Shown in pieces: positions 58,449 through 64,000 of a DNA stretch of 64,000 bases. Where the stretch lies: the NCBI RefSeq assembly GCF_012027595.1, contig NZ_SNUR01000001.1, forward strand, positions 806,001 through 870,000, written 5' to 3'. The notes beneath the pieces are model-generated. The model made no database searches, had not been told where the DNA came from, and saw only the letters and a program-made list of their open reading frames with translations. The stretch comes from Thermococcus sp. Bubb.Bath (GTDB lineage: Archaea; Methanobacteriota_B; Thermococci; Thermococcales; Thermococcaceae). Made by a program: the position numbers and the translations under genes. Numbering within the stretch: position 1 is the first letter of the stretch; every line of letters begins with the position of its first letter.

Positions 58449-59042
58449 TCAGGAACTTCCTCTCAACAGGCCGAGGCCAAAGAGCGTGAGGCCAGAAACC
58501 ATCAGGACAAACCCGGAGTAGAGCTGGTAATCGGGAGAACCACTCCCCTCGCACTCCTTCTTGAGCTCATCGAAGTGCTCGGAGCAATATTCAAAGTCGA
58601 GATACTCTCGTGGATCACCGTAAACCGTCAGAGAATTTACTTCAAGGCCCTTCCTGAAGACAAGCCGCTGGAGATTCGCAGATTTCTTTTCCCTTTCCTC
58701 CCCCCGGATTTCAAGGGTTCCGTTGTGGTAAATGATGGTCAGGTTCCTCAGTGAACCGGTTTCGATAACCAGCGTGCCGTTTTTGATGTTAAAGGAAGCC
58801 CCAGTGGAGGAGTTTAGAACAACGGCAAACTTTGAGATGTCCAGGGAGTAATCGGAGGTGAAAACAAAACCCCCTCCTGAGGAGGCAAGCTCCGGAGTGC
58901 TGTTCAAGTTCGCGTCAAAGACTATCGACGAGGGAAGCATGCAGGCAAGGCCGCCACAGCTTGCTGGACTGTACGTCGCCGTTAGGACTGAACCCAAGAA
59001 TAATAACAGAAACCCAAGGATGTAAACCATCCTCACATTCAT
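58449..59042 (-). CDS. Hypothetical membrane protein with signal and C-terminal helices
   Basis: A 197-residue protein with an N-terminal hydrophobic helix (about 5-22, signal or anchor), an extracytoplasmic beta-rich domain including SGGGFVFTSDYSLDIS and six cysteines (SCGGLACM near the N-terminus, then EYCSEH and KKECEG), and a C-terminal helix (about 173-192). I recognise no family. Its ATG at 59042 follows GTGATG. It lies upstream of the metallophosphoesterase and downstream of ACD alpha, all on the reverse strand. Confidence 0.6.
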   Translation of the reverse strand: MNVRMVYILGFLLLFLGSVLTATYSPASCGGLACMLPSSIVFDANLNSTPELASSGGGFVFTSDYSLDISKFAVVLNSSTGASFNIKNGTLVIETGSLRNLTIIYHNGTLEIRGEEREKKSANLQRLVFRKGLEVNSLTVYGDPREYLDFEYCSEHFDELKKECEGSGSPDYQLYSGFVLMVSGLTLFGLGLLRGSS

Positions 59043-59116
59043 AGTGCATCACAAACATTACGCCAGACGAAAATAAAAACCTTTGGGCAAAACATCCAGA
59101 AAAGAGAAAAGGAGAC

Positions 59117-60514
59117 TCACTCCTTCTTCTGCTTCTTCTTCCAGTTGCTCCACTTGTAGAGGGCAGCGAGGGACTTAACGGCCCTCTCCGGCTCTGGATA
59201 GGCCGGGATCCCTTCCTCGTTGAGCATATCAATGGCTTCCTTGCTTTCAATGCCGCCGACAATAGCGACGACGAGCGGCTTCTTCCTTCCGCTCTCGTTG
59301 TACTCGCGGATGACTATCTTGGCGAGATCCCTCGGGTCGAGGACAGCGGTCTGGCAGTAGAGAACGGCAACGCTGTGGATGTTCGGGTTGCTCAAAGCTT
59401 CCCTGACCGCTCCCTCGTAGCTCTCGGCACCGGCCATACCAGTAAGGTCAACAGGGTTCTTGTAGCTTCCGAAGGGCGGCATGTAGTTGGAGAAGACCTT
59501 AAGGACGTTGAGGTTGTCGTAGAGATCCAGCCCGACTTCCTCGGCGGCGTCGGTTGCCATGACTCCTATCCCACCGCCGTTGGTGAGGATAACGAAGTTC
59601 TCACCTTGGGGCTCCGGGAGGTTGCTGAGAGTTCTCGCCCAGTCGAAGGCCTCACCGATGGTTAAAGCGCGGAGGACGCCGCTCTGCTTGAACGCTGCCT
59701 CGTATATCTTGTCAGCTCCTGCGAGTGAGCCGGTGTGAGAAGCGGCGGCCTTGGCACCGCGCTCGCTCCTTCCGGCCTTTATGATGATGATCGGCTTCTC
59801 CTTGCTGACCTTCTTTGCCGTCTCCATGAACTTCCTTCCGTCCTTGACGCCCTCCATGTAGATGAGAATTGCACCGGTGTTCTCGTCCTCCTCGAAGTAC
59901 TCAAGCAAGTCTGCGTCGTCGATGTCGCTCTTGTTCCCTATGCTGACGACGGCTGAGAGGCCGACCTTCTCAAGGATGGTCCATCCCATGAGGGCTATAC
60001 CGAGGGCTCCGCTCTGGCTGATGAGAGCGAGCTTGCCCGGCATGACGTCGGTCGGGCCGAAGGTGGCGTTGAGCTTGTCCGGAGTGTAGACGACGCCGAA
60101 GATGTTCGGGCCGAGGATTCTCATGCCGTACTTGTGGGCGGTCTCGACGAGCTGCTCTTCAACCTTCTTGCCCTCCGGGCCGAGTTCACCGAAGCCCGAA
60201 GTGATTATTGGGAGAACCTTGACGCCCTTCTTTCCGCAGTCTTCAACGACCCCCGGAACGAACTTGGCAGGGACGACGATGACGGCCATGTCAACCTCGT
60301 CCGGAACATCGAGAATGCTCTTGTAAGACTTGAACTTCCGCCCGTTTATCTCGATCTCAACGCCCTTAACGTTGACGGCGTAGATTTTCCCCTCGTAGCC
60401 GTACTCCACGAGGTTCTTCATAACAGCGTAGCCTATCTTGCCCGGTTTTTCTGAAGCGCCGATGACGGCGATGCTCTTCGGTCTAAACAGGGCAACTATG
60501 TTCTGGTCAACCAT
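59117..60514 (-). CDS. acdA: Acetate-CoA ligase (ADP-forming), alpha subunit
   Basis: A 465-residue ACD alpha subunit. It has a CoA-binding N-terminal domain (KSIAVIGASEKPGKIGYAVM), succinyl-CoA-synthetase-like domains with LISQSGALGIALM and the phosphohistidine region KAAASHTGSLAGADKIYEAAF, and a final domain starting FVILTNGGGIGVMATD. ACD makes ATP from acetyl-CoA during sugar or amino-acid fermentation, the main energy step in Thermococcus. The beta subunit is not adjacent. The ATG at 60514, four bases after GGTGAT, is chosen over an upstream ATG at 60535. Which paralogue (I or II) is not decidable here. Confidence 0.93.
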   Translation of the reverse strand: MVDQNIVALFRPKSIAVIGASEKPGKIGYAVMKNLVEYGYEGKIYAVNVKGVEIEINGRKFKSYKSILDVPDEVDMAVIVVPAKFVPGVVEDCGKKGVKVLPIITSGFGELGPEGKKVEEQLVETAHKYGMRILGPNIFGVVYTPDKLNATFGPTDVMPGKLALISQSGALGIALMGWTILEKVGLSAVVSIGNKSDIDDADLLEYFEEDENTGAILIYMEGVKDGRKFMETAKKVSKEKPIIIIKAGRSERGAKAAASHTGSLAGADKIYEAAFKQSGVLRALTIGEAFDWARTLSNLPEPQGENFVILTNGGGIGVMATDAAEEVGLDLYDNLNVLKVFSNYMPPFGSYKNPVDLTGMAGAESYEGAVREALSNPNIHSVAVLYCQTAVLDPRDLAKIVIREYNESGRKKPLVVAIVGGIESKEAIDMLNEEGIPAYPEPERAVKSLAALYKWSNWKKKQKKE

Positions 60515-60661
60515 CTTTATCACCTCAGATGACATTTACGGGTTTACATCTGTAAAAGCGGTTAAAACCTTTCCCTTCTCATTTTGACGATGACAGAATC
60601 GACAGCCGTTAAAGGCAAAAAATGATTTAAACCAAAGGGGAGTATAAATTAGGGTGGTCTA

Positions 60662-61123
60662 ATGGGAATAATCGAGAGGCCCAAAAAAGAACTGACTCCC
60701 CTCCAGACCGTGGCCCTGAAGTGGATGTCTTTCGCGTTTGACCTTGTTGTAATAGTACTCGCGCTCATTACAATGGCCTACGTCGCGTACATGCTCTACG
60801 ACCTCGCCGCCATGATGTTCCACGGCCTCGAGGTGGAGGAAGCGCTTCACCAGTTCCTCCTCGTCATAATCCTCCTTGAGCTCTTTGAGCTGCTCTCCCT
60901 CTACATAAAGGAGCACCACGTAAGTATGCGCCGCGTGGCCGAGCTCGGTGTCGTAGCAATAGTTCGGAAATTGGTTATAACCGCAGACTACAATGCACTG
61001 GGCTGGCAGACCCTACTGGGCATGTCCGTCTTAATATTCGTCCTCGGCTGGATATACGTCCAAGAGAGAAAGAGAATCTCAGAGGAGGAGAAGTTCATGG
61101 TCGAGCACGGGATAGGCCGATGA
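60662..61123 (+). CDS. PsiE-like (phosphate-starvation-inducible E) membrane protein
   Basis: A 153-residue membrane protein with four hydrophobic helices (about 22-45, 60-80, 95-105, 115-132) and ELFELLSLYIKEHHVSMRRVAELGVVAIVRKLVI, the conserved core of the PsiE family. Function is unknown. The ATG follows GGGTGG. Its stop codon is part of the C box of the sRNA candidate at 61115. Confidence 0.82.
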   Translation: MGIIERPKKELTPLQTVALKWMSFAFDLVVIVLALITMAYVAYMLYDLAAMMFHGLEVEEALHQFLLVIILLELFELLSLYIKEHHVSMRRVAELGVVAIVRKLVITADYNALGWQTLLGMSVLIFVLGWIYVQERKRISEEEKFMVEHGIGR

Positions 61124-61172
61124 TGACCATTCCCCTCCCCGAACGATGAGGAGCAATCCGGTAGGCTGAGGC
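61115..61172 (+). ncRNA. Box C/D guide sRNA candidate overlapping the end of the PsiE-like gene
   Basis: Elements in order: GCC (61116-61118) able to pair with GGC (61170-61172); perfect C box ATGATGA (61120-61126); 12-base guide; D' CCGA (61139-61142, one change from CTGA); three-base linker; C' ATGAGGA (61146-61152, one change); 13-base guide; D CTGA (61166-61169). Size and spacing match archaeal C/D sRNAs closely. Predicted targets contain GGAGGGGAATGG (D' guide) and CCTACCGGATTGC (D guide). I see no tRNA or protein gene explanation for the conserved boxes. Confidence 0.6.
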
Positions 61173-61217
61173 AAAGGCTAAATATTCCCTCGCCACATTT
61201 TCTTTAGGTGGTGGACA

Positions 61218-62237
61218 ATGGGAGTACAGATAGGTGAGCTCGTACCGCGGAAGGAGATAGAAATCGAGAACCTCTATGGAAAAAAAGTTGCGATAGACGC
61301 TTTTAACGCCATGTACCAGTTCCTCTCGACGATTAGGCAACGTGATGGCACACCCCTTATGGACTCGCAGGGGAGGATAACCTCCCATCTGAGCGGCTTC
61401 TTCTACAGGACCATAAACCTCATGGAGGCAGGCGTAAAACCCACTTACGTCTTCGACGGCAAGCCGCCGGAGTTTAAGGGGAGGGAACTTCAGCGCAGGA
61501 GGGAGGTTAGAAACGAGGCAGAAGAGAAGTGGTACGAGGCCCTTGAAAAAGGGAATCTTGAGGAGGCCAAGAAGTACGCTATGAGGGCAACAAGGGTGAA
61601 TGAAGGACTAATCGGAGACGCCAAGAAACTGCTGGAGCTCATGGGAATCCCCGTTGTGCAGGCCCCGAGCGAGGGCGAGGCCCAGGCGGCGTACATGGCG
61701 GCTAGAAAGAAGGCCTACGCCTCCGCCAGCCAAGACTACGATTCCCTTCTCTTCGGCGCGCCCAAGCTCGTGAGGAACCTCACTATAACGGGAAGGAGGA
61801 AGCTCCCTGGAAAGAACGTCTACGTCGAGGTCAGGCCAGAGCTGGTCGTTCTGGAGGAAGTGCTCAAAGAGCTGGGCATAGACAGGGAGAAGCTCATAGA
61901 GCTGGCGATTCTGGTTGGAACCGACTACAACCCGGGCGGGATAAAGGGAATCGGGCCGAAGAAGGCCCTGACAATAGTAAAACGTTCCAAAGATCCTCTC
62001 GCTAAGTACCAGAAAGAGAGCGAGGTCGATCTCTACGCCATAAAGGAGTTTTTCCTCAACCCGCCCGTAACGGACGACTACGAGCTTAGATGGAGCGAAC
62101 CTGACGAGGAGGGAATTCTAAGGTTCCTCTGCGATGAGCACGACTTCAGCGAGGAAAGGGTAAAGAACGGACTGGAAAGGCTCAAAAAGGCGGTAAAAGC
62201 GGGAAAACAGAGGACTCTGGAGAGCTGGTTTGGGTGA
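61218..62237 (+). CDS. fen: Flap endonuclease 1
   Basis: A 339-residue FEN-1 that cuts 5' flaps during Okazaki fragment maturation. Active-site carboxylates are in [47 protein letters not shown] and [19 protein letters not shown]. The C-terminal QRTLESWFG is a PCNA-binding PIP box. The ATG follows GGTGGTGGAC. Its stop lies ten bases from the convergent TFB gene. Confidence 0.97.
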   Translation: MGVQIGELVPRKEIEIENLYGKKVAIDAFNAMYQFLSTIRQRDGTPLMDSQGRITSHLSGFFYRTINLMEAGVKPTYVFDGKPPEFKGRELQRRREVRNEAEEKWYEALEKGNLEEAKKYAMRATRVNEGLIGDAKKLLELMGIPVVQAPSEGEAQAAYMAARKKAYASASQDYDSLLFGAPKLVRNLTITGRRKLPGKNVYVEVRPELVVLEEVLKELGIDREKLIELAILVGTDYNPGGIKGIGPKKALTIVKRSKDPLAKYQKESEVDLYAIKEFFLNPPVTDDYELRWSEPDEEGILRFLCDEHDFSEERVKNGLERLKKAVKAGKQRTLESWFG

Positions 62238-62247
62238 GTGGCTAATC

Positions 62248-63150
62248 TCAGGTCATCGGAACCTTGAGGTTGAGCTTGTCCACGAGCTCTTTGTAGCGGT
62301 TCCTGACCGTGACCTCGGTGACGCGGGCCACTTCGGCCACCTCGCGCTGGGTTCTCTTTTCTCCTTCCATAAGCCCAGCTATGTAGAGCGCCGCCGCAAC
62401 GAGGCCGGCCGGGCTCTTTCCACTCGTGAGGCCTCTGTTGTACGCCTCCTCAAGAAGCTCCGTAGCCTTTCTCCTCACTTTCTCGCTCAGCCCCAGCTCG
62501 TCGGCAAACTTGTTCACGTAGTCGGTGGGCTTAACGAAGAGCTTCTTGGGGGTTAAGTTGAGGTGCCGCGCTATGAAGCGGAAGCTTCTTCCTATCTCCT
62601 TCTTGTCGACGCGGGAGACATCGGCTATCTCGTCGAGCGTTCTGGGGATTTTGAGGAGCCTGCAGGCGGCGTAGACGCATGCCGCAATAACACTCTCAAT
62701 TGAGCGACCCCTTATCAGGCCCTTCTTCACCGCCTCACGGTATAATCTGGCTGCCTCTTCCTCAACATGTCTGGGAAGGTGAAGGTTGCTCGCAAGCCTG
62801 TCAAGCTCGCTGAGGGCAAAGGCGAGGTTACGCTCCGCGGCGTCGCTCACCCTGAGACGGGACTGCCACTTCCTCAGACGGTACATCTTCTCCCTCATGA
62901 GACCGGTGAGGGAACGGTCGATTCCGATATCAGTAGAAAGACCCTTGTCGTGGAGGAGGATGCTCTCGGGGGCACCAACACGGGCCCTCTTTTCCCTCTG
63001 TCCCGCGTCAAAGGCCCTCCACTCAGGGCCTTCATCAATAACGTTCTCCTCAAGAACATAACCACATTTTGCACAGACAATTTCGCCCCTGCTGGGGTCG
63101 TAGATGAACTCAGTAGAGCCGCAGACAGGGCATACCCTTCGCTTATCCAC
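62248..63150 (-). CDS. tfb: Transcription initiation factor TFB
   Basis: A 300-residue TFIIB homologue. The zinc ribbon CPVCGSTEF..CAKCGYV, the B-reader/linker (GPEWRAFDAGQREKRARVGAP, then LLHDKGLSTDIG) and two cyclin-like repeats with the BRE-recognising helix (REVAEVARVTEVTVRNRYKEL) are all present. The conserved linker marks it as the main TFB1 type rather than the divergent second TFB of Thermococcales. The GTG start follows GGGGGTG. Confidence 0.95.
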   Translation of the reverse strand: MDKRRVCPVCGSTEFIYDPSRGEIVCAKCGYVLEENVIDEGPEWRAFDAGQREKRARVGAPESILLHDKGLSTDIGIDRSLTGLMREKMYRLRKWQSRLRVSDAAERNLAFALSELDRLASNLHLPRHVEEEAARLYREAVKKGLIRGRSIESVIAACVYAACRLLKIPRTLDEIADVSRVDKKEIGRSFRFIARHLNLTPKKLFVKPTDYVNKFADELGLSEKVRRKATELLEEAYNRGLTSGKSPAGLVAAALYIAGLMEGEKRTQREVAEVARVTEVTVRNRYKELVDKLNLKVPMT

Positions 63151-63187
63151 TCCAACACCCCCACGGCCCGCCCTATCTGGGTGGCCT

Positions 63188-63475
63188 TTATAAACCTTCC
63201 TTTCCGGGCCCCTTCGGACCCCGGACGTATCGCAGGAGCCAGACTAAATCCTCCTTTCGGAAGGTTATTCTCTCCAGGACCCTCACGTCCTCATCCTCAA
63301 GGACGTTGGCGTATATCCAGAGGAACACGGGGTCGCTCTCGCTCCCCACGTGCAGGTTGCGGTAGAGGAGGTCAACGGTCCCGTCGCGATTGTTCTTAAC
63401 CGAGACCGCCTTCCAGCTCTCCAGGCTTACCTCCCCTTTCTCGTCGAGGAGCTCTACGACGCGCCTGACTTCCAT
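63188..63475 (-). CDS. Hypothetical protein between PDCD5 and TFB genes
   Basis: A 95-residue protein that I do not recognise. It reads MEVRRVVELLDEKGEVSLES, then beta strands with VFLWIYANVLEDEDVRVLERITF, and a basic tail. No membrane helix. The ATG at 63475 is preceded by GGGTGG; a GTG at 63487 would add four residues and start three bases after the PDCD5 stop. The tight spacing suggests one operon with PDCD5 and S19e. Confidence 0.65.
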   Translation of the reverse strand: MEVRRVVELLDEKGEVSLESWKAVSVKNNRDGTVDLLYRNLHVGSESDPVFLWIYANVLEDEDVRVLERITFRKEDLVWLLRYVRGPKGPGKEGL

Positions 63476-63490
63476 GTGGTCATCCACCCA

Positions 63491-63829
63491 CTACCACTTG
63501 ATACGGAACTCCTTCCTCGTCCTGGCGTCTATCTGGGCGAGTATCCTCTTGAGCTTCTCGTCGTCGATAGGCTCCCTGACCTGCCCGGCCTGATAAAGCT
63601 GCACCAGAACCAGCTCAACCTGTCTCGCGAGTTCGGGCTTTACAAGCTTGACCCTTCCAAGTCTCTCCCTCGCTTCCGGAGTTAGAATCCTTCTCATTAT
63701 AGCGTCGAGCTGGGCCTCAAGCTCCATCTCCTGCTTCATTGCCTCCTCCTGAGCCTTCTGCTCTTCAAGGTACCTCTTCTGGAGTTCCATGAGCTTTTTC
63801 TTCCTAATCTCCTCTATGTCCTCGGCCAT
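63491..63829 (-). CDS. DNA-binding protein of the PDCD5 family
   Basis: A 112-residue helical protein homologous to human PDCD5: N-terminal MAEDIEEIRKKKLMELQKRY and a Lys/Arg-rich three-helix core (RRILTPEARERLGRVKLVKPE) ending LAQIDARTRKEFRIKW. Archaeal members bind DNA in vitro; their cellular role is unclear. The ATG follows GGAGGTGG. It is adjacent to S19e, the standard archaeal arrangement. Confidence 0.93.
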   Translation of the reverse strand: MAEDIEEIRKKKLMELQKRYLEEQKAQEEAMKQEMELEAQLDAIMRRILTPEARERLGRVKLVKPELARQVELVLVQLYQAGQVREPIDDEKLKRILAQIDARTRKEFRIKW

Positions 63830-63937
63830 GCTCCCACCTCCGGTTTAAGCTATGAATTCCGGTTAAAAAGGTATTGGGGTTCAAAGGTAGATTAGACTGA
63901 GAAGTGCAAAATATTAATTTGGAAAGCAGAGGGGAGC

Positions 63938-64000
63938 TCAGTACTTCTTGAGCTCCGGAAGCTGCTCCTCAAGCTCCTTCTTGAGCTCGGTGGCTATCTT
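63938..64000 (-). CDS. rps19e: Small ribosomal subunit protein S19e, C-terminal end
   Basis: Only the last 20 residues are visible (KIATELKKELEEQLPELKKY then stop). They match the C-terminus of archaeal S19e, and the gene is immediately upstream of PDCD5 on the same strand, as in other Thermococcales. The gene continues beyond the window. Confidence 0.8.
   Translation of the reverse strand, partial: KIATELKKELEEQLPELKKY

Overview
The window is chromosomal DNA of a hyperthermophilic archaeon of the order Thermococcales, most likely a Thermococcus. The evidence is the gene set: a 419-residue glutamate dehydrogenase behind a strong TATA promoter, VAT/Cdc48, FEN-1, TFB, PDCD5 next to S19e, aRNase J, ADP-forming acetyl-CoA synthetase alpha subunit, type 2 IPP isomerase, mevalonate kinase with isopentenyl phosphate kinase, a tetraether lipid synthase homologue, and the RNase P protein Rpp30. 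Starts are preceded by GGTGAT/GAGGTG ribosome binding sites about 4-7 bases upstream, promoters carry BRE/TATA boxes, and tRNA genes encode CCA. Genes are densely packed and many overlap by ATGA, GTGA or TTGA. No rRNA, CRISPR array, transposase or integrase was found.

Layout. 0-5 kb: PrsW protease end, a secreted protein, L15e with a structured leader, then a biotin module (EcfT, EcfA and a BirA-like regulator, divergent from BioY) with an inverted-repeat operator between the divergent genes. 5-14 kb: RNA-binding protein plus Rpp30, NhaC antiporter, type 4 uracil-DNA glycosylase, tetraether lipid synthase with a small partner gene, DUF2139 protein, Tfx regulator. 14.7-17 kb: tRNA-Thr, a long intergenic region holding hairpins and a box C/D sRNA candidate, and gdhA. 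17-23.8 kb: secreted nuclease, a two-domain nucleotide-enzyme-like protein, a decayed surface-protein gene, then isoprenoid genes (fni, GGPP synthase) around aRNase J.

23.8-39.8 kb is the accessory part. Two five-gene cassettes (A at 24.0-27.4 kb, AT-rich; B at 36.5-39.8 kb) share the same order: small secreted protein, signal-peptide protein with a C-terminal membrane anchor, ABC-2-like permease, about 150-residue double-anchored protein, ABC ATPase. Between them lie a methyltransferase gene cut at motif I by a palindromic repeat, a 1510-residue STAND (NACHT-like) NTPase with an alpha-solenoid, and leuS. I read cassettes A and B as paralogous, apparently undescribed export or immunity systems, and the STAND gene as a defence candidate. 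Both functions are inference.

39.8-64 kb is mostly core: secreted coiled-coil protein, prolidase, PAP2 phosphatase, tRNA-Asn and a CAU tRNA followed by another repeat-bearing gap, VAT with an RNase H-fold neighbour, a 56-residue acidic protein, a solenoid protein, uridine phosphorylase, threonine synthase, MEMO-family protein, P-type H+-ATPase, mevalonate kinase-IPK-CinA-like operon, a frameshifted DUF257 gene, ACD alpha, PsiE-like protein, a second box C/D sRNA candidate, FEN-1, TFB, PDCD5 and the end of S19e.
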